This document shows, piece by piece, positions 1 through 3,688 of a DNA stretch of 6,169 bases. The DNA is from Candidatus Pacearchaeota archaeon. Lineage in GTDB: Archaea > Nanobdellota > Nanobdellia > Pacearchaeales > GW2011-AR1. The position numbers and the translations under genes were made by a program. The notes under the pieces were generated by a model. That model was not told where the DNA came from and ran no database searches. It worked only from the letters and a program-made list of their open reading frames with translations. Location of the stretch: positions 1 through 6,169 of the forward strand of contig JAFCDH010000046.1 in assembly GCA_017609795.1 (NCBI GenBank), in the 5' to 3' direction. Position 1 is the stretch's first letter; each line of letters opens with the position of its first letter.

Positions 1-564
1 ATGATAACCTATAATGAGTTATATGATGTTTTGAGAAGAGAAAGATATAGTGAGCAATTACAACCAATTCCTAAAAATTTTATTAAAGAGGTTGCAGCTT
101 ATTTAAAAGATAAAAAACAAATTGCAAATAAAGAAAATGACGACTTTTCTGATACTATTTTAAAGACTAAAAAGCAATTTGAAAATTCAATTGCTATTTT
201 TAAAGAATTGATGTTGAGGAGGAAAAAGAAGATTTTAGAGTTAGCTTTTGTTGCTGCTGAAACAGGAATTAGTAAAAGAGATTTTGAAAATATGCTTGCT
301 ATAGAAAAAGAATCTTTTGATTCAATTATGAAAGCTTTGGAAAAAGGAGATAAAAAAGTTAATGAAACTTTAAAAGGGGCAGGAGAAGATGATAAGAAAC
401 CTAAAAATAAAATGATAGTTTTTATCCAAGATACTTCTGAGTTTTTAGATTTAGATGGGAATAAATTAGGTCCTTTTAAAAAAGGAGATGTTGCAAATCT
501 TGCTGAAGAAATTTCAAATATTTTAATTATTGATAAAAAAGCTGAGAGTGTTGAAGGGGATTGA
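1..564 (+). CDS. Archaeal GINS complex subunit, Gins51/Gins15 (Sld5-Psf1) type
   Basis: This is a subunit of the GINS complex, which joins MCM helicase and the Cdc45/RecJ-like protein in the replicative helicase assembly at the fork. The 187 residues show the A-then-B domain order of the archaeal Gins51 class. Residues 1-115 are a helical A domain, opening with a Tyr-Asn-Glu-Leu helix and a charged Arg-Arg-Glu-Arg patch, followed by the Gln-Pro-Ile-Pro-Lys-Asn-Phe segment and long basic helices around 55-80. Residues 116-137 are a lysine-rich linker. Residues 138-182 are the small beta-rich B domain with the diagnostic Gly-Pro-Phe-Lys-Lys-Gly-Asp-Val stretch at 157-164, followed by an acidic helix. 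The length is normal for the family. The ATG is the first base of the window, so its promoter cannot be seen. The stop lies one base from the convergent membrane gene. The family call is secure; assignment to Gins51 rather than Gins23 rests on domain order. Confidence 0.85.
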   Translation: MITYNELYDVLRRERYSEQLQPIPKNFIKEVAAYLKDKKQIANKENDDFSDTILKTKKQFENSIAIFKELMLRRKKKILELAFVAAETGISKRDFENMLAIEKESFDSIMKALEKGDKKVNETLKGAGEDDKKPKNKMIVFIQDTSEFLDLDGNKLGPFKKGDVANLAEEISNILIIDKKAESVEGD

Positions 565-565
565 A

Positions 566-817
566 TTACCTATAAATCATTTTTTGAATTAATAAGATTA
601 ACCAAAGAGTTCCATTTATTGAGCATATAATCCCTGAGAAAAATAGTTCAAGAGAGATAAAAGCAATGCAAGAAGCATATAATCCAATTGTTGTTAAAAG
701 AGCTGTTTGAAATGCTAGATGTCCTTTTTTTTCTTTAAATCCTTTTAATATTTGAGGGATTAGAGCATAACTAAACATTATATTTGCTATTGTAATAATA
801 ATGTCTTGCCATATCAT
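566..817 (-). CDS. SemiSWEET/PQ-loop-like small membrane protein
   Basis: This is an 83-residue, very hydrophobic protein with three predicted membrane helices (about residues 5-23, 35-56 and 58-79) joined by a basic loop (Lys-Gly-Phe-Lys-Glu-Lys-Lys-Gly at 25-32). A Pro-Gln pair at 21-22, near the end of helix 1 (Ala-Leu-Ile-Pro-Gln-Ile-Leu-Lys), matches the PQ motif of the SemiSWEET/PQ-loop family. Members of that family are three-helix half-transporters that dimerise to carry sugars or other small solutes. Length and topology fit a SemiSWEET. The substrate cannot be told. The ATG lies 12 nt after the 3' end of tRNA-Thr on the same strand, behind an oligo-T run, and no room remains for a promoter outside the tRNA gene, so co-transcription with the tRNA is likely. 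The stop is one base from the GINS stop. A generic three-helix protein remains possible. Confidence 0.7.
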   Translation of the reverse strand: MIWQDIIITIANIMFSYALIPQILKGFKEKKGHLAFQTALLTTIGLYASCIAFISLELFFSGIICSINGTLWLILLIQKMIYR

Positions 818-820
818 TTT

Positions 821-829
821 AAAAAAAAA
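821..829 (-). terminator. Oligo-T run after tRNA-Thr
   Basis: Read on the minus strand, the tRNA acceptor stem is followed at once by nine T residues; the first is the discriminator position. Oligo-T is the usual intrinsic termination signal for archaeal RNA polymerase. It is followed only four bases later by the ATG of the membrane gene, so termination here must be partial if that gene is expressed from the tRNA promoter. Confidence 0.5.
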
Positions 830-902
830 GCCCCCAGCCGGAGTCGAACCGACGACCTATTGATTACAAATCAATTGCTCTAACCAACTGAGCTATGGAG
901 GC
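829..902 (-). tRNA. tRNA-Thr (anticodon UGU)
   Basis: On the minus strand the sequence folds into a complete cloverleaf. The acceptor GCCTCCA pairs with TGGGGGC, including one T-G pair. The D-stem GCTC pairs perfectly with GAGC around an AGTTGGTTA loop. The anticodon stem ATTGA/TCAAT encloses the loop TTTGTAA, giving U33 and anticodon TGT (868-866). A five-base variable loop follows, then T-stem GTCGG/CCGGC with loop TTCGACT. There is no intron and no encoded CCA. The discriminator is T, which I recall as common in archaeal tRNA-Thr. It reads ACA and, by wobble, other ACN threonine codons. It sits between the NDK gene and the small membrane gene. Confidence 0.97.
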
Positions 903-924
903 ATAAGAAAGTTAATAATAAAAG

Positions 925-934
925 GTTTTTAAGG
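925..934 (-). promoter_or_regulatory. TATA box for tRNA-Thr
   Basis: On the minus strand the sequence CCCTTAAAAACC contains a TTAAAAA core centred about 27 nt upstream of the mature tRNA 5' end. This is the expected spacing for an archaeal TATA box when transcription starts at or near the tRNA. It lies between the NDK stop (950) and the tRNA. Confidence 0.55.
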
Positions 935-949
935 GTTTTGATTTGAGAT

Positions 950-1495
950 TCAATACTCATACACTTCATGTTCTTTAAACCAAACTTGTATTTCTCTTTT
1001 TGCGTTTTCTATTGAATCAGAAGCATGAATTAAATTTCTTAAAGCTCTTCCTACTGAGTTTGCTTTTTCATATGATTCATCTGAAGCAAAGTCTTTTCTA
1101 ATTGTTCCTGATATTGCTTTGCATGGTTCTGTTGCTCCAACTATATCTCTTACAGAATTAATTGCATTAGGTCCTTTTATTATTATAGCGATTACTGGAG
1201 ATTCTGTTATAAAATTTACAAGCCAATTTTGTAGAATTTCTCCAAATTCTATATGATTTGAAAAACCTAATGTTCTTTTTTCTTCTTGAGCTGATTTTTT
1301 AGTTTTTTCAAAAGCAGATTTGCACCATTCTTCATCAAGGGGGTAGTGTTTTTTTGCTAGTTCTTCATTTGGATGAATCATTTTTAATGCACAGACTTTA
1401 AGTTGGTTTTCTTCAAATCTTTTTATTATTTCACCAATTAACTGTCTTTGAACTGCATCTGGTTTTATTAAAACTAGTGTTTGTTCATGTATCAT
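950..1495 (-). CDS. ndk: Nucleoside-diphosphate kinase, long archaeal form
   Basis: This enzyme transfers the gamma phosphate of ATP to other nucleoside diphosphates through a phospho-histidine and balances the cytoplasmic NTP and dNTP pools. The active-site residues are all visible: Lys11 in Leu-Ile-Lys-Pro-Asp-Ala, Tyr51, Arg116, Thr122 in Gly-Ala-Thr-Glu-Pro, Arg133, Asn154, and catalytic His157 in Asn-Leu-Ile-His-Ala-Ser-Asp-Ser. At 181 residues it is about 30 longer than the classic 150-residue enzyme. The extra length is a helical insert near 52-95 and a second one at 138-150 before the His motif, a layout I associate with some archaeal and CPR enzymes. The start opens directly into the first beta strand (Thr-Leu-Val-Leu-Ile-Lys-Pro-Asp), as expected. 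The gene lies downstream of eL42 and eS1 on the same strand; in other archaea ndk also sits among ribosomal-protein genes. Confidence 0.96.
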   Translation of the reverse strand: MIHEQTLVLIKPDAVQRQLIGEIIKRFEENQLKVCALKMIHPNEELAKKHYPLDEEWCKSAFEKTKKSAQEEKRTLGFSNHIEFGEILQNWLVNFITESPVIAIIIKGPNAINSVRDIVGATEPCKAISGTIRKDFASDESYEKANSVGRALRNLIHASDSIENAKREIQVWFKEHEVYEY

Positions 1496-1539
1496 TTTTT
1501 TTATTTATATCTAATAAGCTCAATCAAGATAGATTATCT
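1496..1539 (-). repeat. Upstream block shared with the gene at 5719 (copy 1)
   Basis: On the minus strand, just before the NDK start, lies AGATAATCT, then two bases, then CTTGATTGAGCTT, then ATTAGAT and an A-rich run to the ATG. The same elements in the same order stand before the start at 5719: AGATTATCT, six bases, the identical 13-mer, then GTAAGAT and an A-rich run. The 13-mer begins 33 nt before the ATG here and 37 nt before the ATG there. Its role is unknown. Confidence 0.5.
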
Positions 1540-1551
1540 GAGAGGTTTAAG

Positions 1552-1559
1552 TTTTATAA
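1552..1559 (-). promoter_or_regulatory. Possible TATA box for NDK
   Basis: TTATAAAA on the minus strand would place transcription initiation about 26 nt downstream, near 1529. That gives a leader of about 34 nt starting at the shared CTTGATTGAGCTT block. A second copy of the surrounding 11-mer (TTATAAAACTT) occurs 44 nt further upstream at 1593-1603, so tandem promoters are possible. Confidence 0.35.
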
Positions 1560-1615
1560 TTTTTATCTTAATCTAATTCTCTTTATAGCTTAAAGTTTTA
1601 TAAGATATTAGTTAA

Positions 1616-2392
1616 TTATTTTTTATTTTCTTTATCCAAGACACCTACTGGTTTATTAGATGTATCTTCTCTTGATGTTGGTTTTTCTTTTTTAACTTTT
1701 TTTTCTATTTTAACTGCCTTTTTTTGAGTTTCTTTGATTTCTTTTTCAGCTTGTTTGATTTCTTGAGTATCTATTTTCTCTACTTGTTTTTTAGCTTTTT
1801 CTATTTCTGGTTTTGCTTTTTTAGGTTTTGGAATTTCTTCAGGTTTTAAAGGTCTTACAATCTCTAAAACTCTGATTTCACATAAAGATAGAGGATATGT
1901 TTTCTTTAACATTAAGGATAAAGGTCTTTGCAATTTATTTGAAAGAATCTCATTAAATATTTCACTATCTTTTTTCTCTGCAATATAATCTTCAATCCAG
2001 TTTTTAGTCTTATTTCTTAATGTTTTTCTTACTGCTTTTGAAACTCTTTTTCTGGTTATTAAGAAAGGTTTAATTTTTAATATGCTTTCTTGACTTGGGG
2101 TTTCAAAAGAATCTTCAACATAACTGATTCTTTTTCTAATCATTCTTCTAATAAAATAAGGCATTAATTTGATTTTTATAGGATAAGCAATTGCTTTATC
2201 ATTTTCAATTTTGATTTTTACAAGTGCTTCAACACTTTTTCCTTTTAATTGTCTTGTTAAATCTAGTTTTATTGTTCTATCTTTTAAATCTTCAAGAGAA
2301 TTTCCAATTAATTCTATTTTTAATTTTGTTAAAGGGATTTCTGCTTCTACAAACTTTTTTCTTTTTGTTAAGATTTTTGTTGTTTTTGCCAT
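1616..2392 (-). CDS. rps3ae: Small-subunit ribosomal protein eS1 (S3Ae) with charged C-terminal tail
   Basis: This is the archaeal/eukaryotic-type 30S ribosomal protein eS1 (S3Ae), which binds near the 3' end of 16S rRNA on the platform of the small subunit. The family core covers about residues 12-180: a basic N-terminus, beta strands at 40-75 (Lys-Leu-Asp-Leu and Ala-Leu-Val-Lys-Ile-Lys-Ile), the Phe-Ile-Arg-Arg-Met-Ile-Arg-Lys-Arg-Ile helix at 80-89, and the closing Leu-Glu-Ile-Val-Arg-Pro strand. Residues 185-258 form a Lys/Glu/Pro-rich low-complexity tail, making the protein longer than the roughly 200-220 residues usual in archaea. It lies 46 nt downstream of eL42 and is probably co-transcribed; an AT-rich TTTTAAAA (2423-2430) in the gap could be an extra promoter. 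The Met-Ala-Lys start is typical. Plus-strand reading frames opposite this gene are antisense shadows. Confidence 0.93.
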   Translation of the reverse strand: MAKTTKILTKRKKFVEAEIPLTKLKIELIGNSLEDLKDRTIKLDLTRQLKGKSVEALVKIKIENDKAIAYPIKIKLMPYFIRRMIRKRISYVEDSFETPSQESILKIKPFLITRKRVSKAVRKTLRNKTKNWIEDYIAEKKDSEIFNEILSNKLQRPLSLMLKKTYPLSLCEIRVLEIVRPLKPEEIPKPKKAKPEIEKAKKQVEKIDTQEIKQAEKEIKETQKKAVKIEKKVKKEKPTSREDTSNKPVGVLDKENKK

Positions 2393-2438
2393 TTTGTTGT
2401 TATTTTTTGGATCATAATCTTCTTTTAAAAGGTTTGTT

Positions 2439-2747
2439 TTATTCTATCATTAATCTTGAGACCCTTCTTCCTTTTTTAGCAGGTTTTGATTTTTTACATT
2501 CTTGACAAGTATAAATCACAACTTTTTTTGTTGTTGCTTTTGTTTTTCTTTTCCATGATTTAACAGCTGGTTTTCCATATTTTCCTTTACTTCCTTTTCC
2601 AGATATGGCTCCTCTTTTTTTAGCTCTTTCTTTTGAACCATGTTTTAATGTTCCTCTTTTACTCCCTGTGCTTACTAAACCTATTTTTTGGTCTGTTCTT
2701 TTTTTGCAAAAAGGACAAAATCTTTTAGTAGTTTTTGGCAGTTTCAT
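2439..2747 (-). CDS. rpl44e: Large-subunit ribosomal protein eL42 (L44e)
   Basis: This is a zinc-binding 50S ribosomal protein of the L44e (eL42) family, located near the E site. The N-terminus Met-Lys-Leu-Pro-Lys-Thr-Thr-Lys-Arg-Phe-Cys-Pro-Phe-Cys is the family signature. Four zinc ligands are visible: Cys11, Cys14, Cys81 and Cys84 (Thr-Cys-Gln-Glu-Cys). The middle is the expected Gly/Lys-rich stretch (Ser-Gly-Lys-Gly-Ser-Lys-Gly-Lys-Tyr-Gly), followed by Lys-Arg-Lys-Thr-Lys. At 102 residues it is slightly longer than the roughly 92-95 residues usual in archaea. The ATG is fixed by the conserved N-terminus. In many archaea the gene is followed by eS27; here eS1 follows instead, 46 nt away. 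It diverges from tRNA-Val across a 65-nt gap that holds TATA-like sequence for both directions. Confidence 0.96.
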   Translation of the reverse strand: MKLPKTTKRFCPFCKKRTDQKIGLVSTGSKRGTLKHGSKERAKKRGAISGKGSKGKYGKPAVKSWKRKTKATTKKVVIYTCQECKKSKPAKKGRRVSRLMIE

Positions 2748-2762
2748 TTTGTTTTATTATAT

Positions 2763-2784
2763 AAACCTAGTGAAAAATAGGTTT
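2763..2784. repeat. Inverted repeat between eL42 and tRNA-Val
   Basis: AAACCTA (2763-2769) and TAGGTTT (2778-2784) are perfect 7-base complements separated by eight bases. The repeat lies in the divergent promoter gap and its right arm touches the TATA-like TTTTTAAAT. It could be an operator or a chance feature; nothing decides it. Confidence 0.4.
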
Positions 2785-2790
2785 TTAAAT
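2782..2790. promoter_or_regulatory. TATA-like element usable in both directions (tRNA-Val and eL42)
   Basis: TTTTTAAAT is centred about 27 nt upstream of the tRNA-Val 5' end (2813), the correct archaeal spacing. Read on the minus strand it is ATTTAAAAA; initiation about 26 nt away would fall near 2760, giving eL42 a leader of about 13 nt. No other good TATA box fits the tRNA. The bidirectional use is inference. Confidence 0.5.
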
Positions 2791-2812
2791 GTTGCTTTAT
2801 AGATTTAATTAT

Positions 2813-2883
2813 GGGCGTATAAGCTAGTGGTAAACTGTATCCTCGACATGGATAATTCCCAAGTTCGATTCTTGGTACGCCCA
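2813..2883 (+). tRNA. tRNA-Val (anticodon GAC), non-canonical D-stem and C33
   Basis: The gene has a perfect seven-pair acceptor (GGGCGTA/TACGCCC), a perfect anticodon stem (TATCC/GGATA), a perfect T-stem (CCAAG/CTTGG) with loop TTCGATT, and discriminator A. The anticodon loop is TCGACAT, which gives anticodon GAC (2846-2848) for valine codons GTC and GTT. Three oddities stand out. Position 33 is C instead of the near-universal U. The D-stem AGCT/AACT has an inverted G11-C24 pair where elongator tRNAs nearly always have pyrimidine 11 and purine 24. Pair 12-23 is a C-A mismatch. The variable loop is only four bases. Other readings of the loop (CGA serine, ACA cysteine) are not supported, because there is no long variable arm and the loop would be off-centre. 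No intron and no encoded CCA. Confidence 0.85.
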
Positions 2884-2903
2884 TTCTTTTATTTTTATAT
2901 GAA

Positions 2904-2913
2904 TATTTAAAAA
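2904..2913 (+). promoter_or_regulatory. TATA box for the 142-residue gene
   Basis: TATTTAAAAA is centred about 26-27 nt upstream of the ATG at 2935. That spacing puts the transcription start on or next to the start codon, so the mRNA is probably leaderless. No Shine-Dalgarno sequence is present, which agrees. Confidence 0.6.
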
Positions 2914-2934
2914 TTATAATTTATTTGTTCACAA

Positions 2935-3363
2935 ATGAGTAATGTATTTAAGAACGACCCTAAAGATAGAAAAAGGAGATTTTTAAGAGGTTTGAATTAT
3001 CTGCTTGGATTAAATTATTCTAGTTTAGAAGATAAAATTACTCCCTTGAGTTGGTTTTCATCTAGAGTAAAATCTCCTGCTTTTAGGAATAATTTAGCAA
3101 ATATTTATGGTTTAGAATTTACTAGTGATGAACTTAAAAAATTGATAGATGAGAGGATAACTACGGGAGAATTTACTGAAAAATATTGTGAGGCTATTTA
3201 TAGAGATAGAGGGAATGTTGATTTAAATACTTTAATTGGAAGTTCAATGTTAGATGGAGCAATAGATTTAAGAGAGATGGATAAGGCCCTTAAATATGGA
3301 TTAAAGGGTTTTGAATGGTGTGATGTTTTAGAAGGCCTATGTAGCTGTGGGGCCTGGCATTGA
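2935..3363 (+). CDS. Unrecognised 142-residue protein with C-terminal Cys/His cluster
   Basis: I do not recognise this protein. It is soluble-looking, with no signal peptide or membrane segment, mixed charge and probably mostly helical. The N-terminus is very basic (Lys-Asp-Arg-Lys-Arg-Arg-Phe at 11-17). The middle has a helix-rich Ser-Asp-Glu-Leu-Lys-Lys-Leu-Ile-Asp-Glu-Arg segment. The extreme C-terminus carries Cys129, Cys136, Cys138 and terminal His142 in a Trp-Cys-x6-Cys-Ser-Cys-Gly-Ala-Trp-His arrangement that could bind a metal or be redox-active. The last 30 bases are richer in G and C than the rest. The start is supported by a TATA box 26-27 nt upstream and lack of any alternative. 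The gene stands alone between tRNA-Val and the ribbon-helix-helix-like gene. That it is coding is likely from its length and codon use like its neighbours; its function is unknown. Confidence 0.75.
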   Translation: MSNVFKNDPKDRKRRFLRGLNYLLGLNYSSLEDKITPLSWFSSRVKSPAFRNNLANIYGLEFTSDELKKLIDERITTGEFTEKYCEAIYRDRGNVDLNTLIGSSMLDGAIDLREMDKALKYGLKGFEWCDVLEGLCSCGAWH

Positions 3364-3374
3364 GTTGCTATATT

Positions 3375-3393
3375 TTACTTAGTAACTAAGTAA
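3375..3393. repeat. Perfect 19-bp palindrome, possible operator
   Basis: TTACTTAGT, a central A at 3384, and ACTAAGTAA form a perfect palindrome 12 bases after the stop of the 142-residue gene and 18 bases before the TATA box of the ribbon-helix-helix-like gene. Its right half is part of a direct repeat of AGTAACTA (3381-3388 and 3389-3396). The stacked palindrome and tandem half-sites resemble operators of ribbon-helix-helix repressors. It could instead form an AT-rich hairpin at the end of the upstream transcript. Confidence 0.5.
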
Positions 3394-3406
3394 CTAAATT
3401 AATAAG

Positions 3407-3419
3407 AAACATTTATATA
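3407..3419 (+). promoter_or_regulatory. Strong archaeal promoter (BRE plus TATA box)
   Basis: GAAACATTTATATA contains the consensus TATA box TTTATATA (3412-3419) with a purine-rich element in front of it. Its centre is about 26 nt before the ATG at 3442, so a leaderless transcript is expected. It is the best promoter match in the window and supports the short gene behind it. Confidence 0.75.
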
Positions 3420-3441
3420 TGCTGTATCATCTATTAATTCT

Positions 3442-3579
3442 ATGAAAAAATACTTACTCTTAATCGAAGATGAAAAAAAATGGGAAGAATTTAAAAAATT
3501 AATTGATAAAGATATCAACACTGAGATTATTTCTTTAATAAATAAGAAAATTAAAAAAGGAGGAAAAAGTGGGAAATAA
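3442..3579 (+). CDS. Small ribbon-helix-helix-like protein (45 residues)
   Basis: This 45-codon gene encodes a Lys-rich small protein. It begins with a short beta-strand-like stretch (Lys-Tyr-Leu-Leu-Leu-Ile, residues 3-8). A first helix follows (Glu-Lys-Lys-Trp-Glu-Glu-Phe-Lys-Lys-Leu-Ile, 11-21), then a turn at Lys-Asp-Ile-Asn, then a second helix (Thr-Glu-Ile-Ile-Ser-Leu-Ile-Asn-Lys-Lys-Ile-Lys-Lys, 27-39) and a Gly-rich basic end. Length and order fit the ribbon-helix-helix (Arc/MetJ/CopG) DNA-binding fold, whose members act as dimers and often repress their own promoter. The family call is by pattern only. Support for translation is strong: a consensus TATA box 26 nt upstream of the ATG. 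The palindrome at 3375-3393 is a candidate binding site. An antitoxin role is possible, but no convincing toxin follows. Confidence 0.65.
   Translation: MKKYLLLIEDEKKWEEFKKLIDKDINTEIISLINKKIKKGGKSGK
3558..3563 (+). promoter_or_regulatory. Shine-Dalgarno GGAGG inside the ribbon-helix-helix-like gene
   Basis: AGGAGG lies in the 3' end of the small gene (its Lys-Gly-Gly-Lys codons), five bases before a GTG at 3569 in another frame. It complements the archaeal 16S 3' end. Other genes here look leaderless, so a strong ribosome site is unusual. It may merely reflect Lys and Gly codons. Confidence 0.4.
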
Positions 3580-3688
3580 ATTGTTTAACTACTGGAATCT
3601 TGAAAAGAATAAAGATATGAAGAAGAGGGAACAAGCTACTCATCAACACAGCTTTAAATTTTATAGATATAAAAAAATAAAATGTTAA
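3569..3688 (+). CDS. Doubtful 39-residue overlapping ORF
   Basis: A GTG start at 3569, five bases after AGGAGG, opens a 39-residue frame that overlaps the end of the ribbon-helix-helix-like gene by 11 nt and the start of the 643-residue gene by 7 nt. The product is basic and aromatic (Asn-Tyr-Trp-Asn-Leu near the start, His-Gln-His-Ser-Phe-Lys-Phe-Tyr-Arg-Tyr-Lys-Lys near the end, final Cys). I recognise no family. The strong ribosome site and the overlaps suggest translational coupling. Against it, part of the sequence (TACTGGAAT, 3590-3598) recurs in a non-coding gap at 5620, so the region may be a leader or remnant rather than a gene. No toxin signature is visible. Confidence 0.3.
   Translation: MGNKLFNYWNLEKNKDMKKREQATHQHSFKFYRYKKIKC
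3653..3660 (+). promoter_or_regulatory. TATA box for the 643-residue gene
   Basis: TTTAAATT is centred about 25-26 nt before the ATG at 3682, the spacing of a leaderless archaeal transcript. It favours that ATG over the later TTG at 3742. It lies within the doubtful 39-residue ORF. Confidence 0.5.

Noticed and set aside
2211..2505. Two plus-strand reading frames rich in Phe and Leu opposite eS1 and the eS1-eL42 gap
   Set aside because: They are antisense to well-supported ribosomal genes; their Phe/Leu richness simply mirrors the Lys codons of the true genes.
2758..2765. Consensus TTTATATA on the minus strand as the eL42 promoter
   Set aside because: Its centre is only 14 nt before the eL42 ATG, so initiation would fall inside the gene. 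The conserved N-terminus fixes that ATG, so the element at 2782-2790 fits better.
2605..2802. Plus-strand frame of 65 codons opposite eL42
   Set aside because: Antisense shadow of eL42, with no promoter at its start and no recognisable protein.
2845..2849. Reading the odd tRNA as serine (CGA) or cysteine (ACA)
   Set aside because: Either reading moves the anticodon off the centre of the seven-base loop, and serine would need a long variable arm. GAC valine is the only centred triplet.
3375..3393. Palindrome as a bacterial-style intrinsic terminator of the 142-residue gene
   Set aside because: The stem is almost all A-T and no T-run follows it; archaeal termination relies on T-runs. A regulatory site explains it better, though a hairpin cannot be excluded.
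3442..3688. A toxin-antitoxin pair
   Set aside because: The first protein could be an antitoxin, but the 39-residue frame after it shows no toxin motif and may not be coding.
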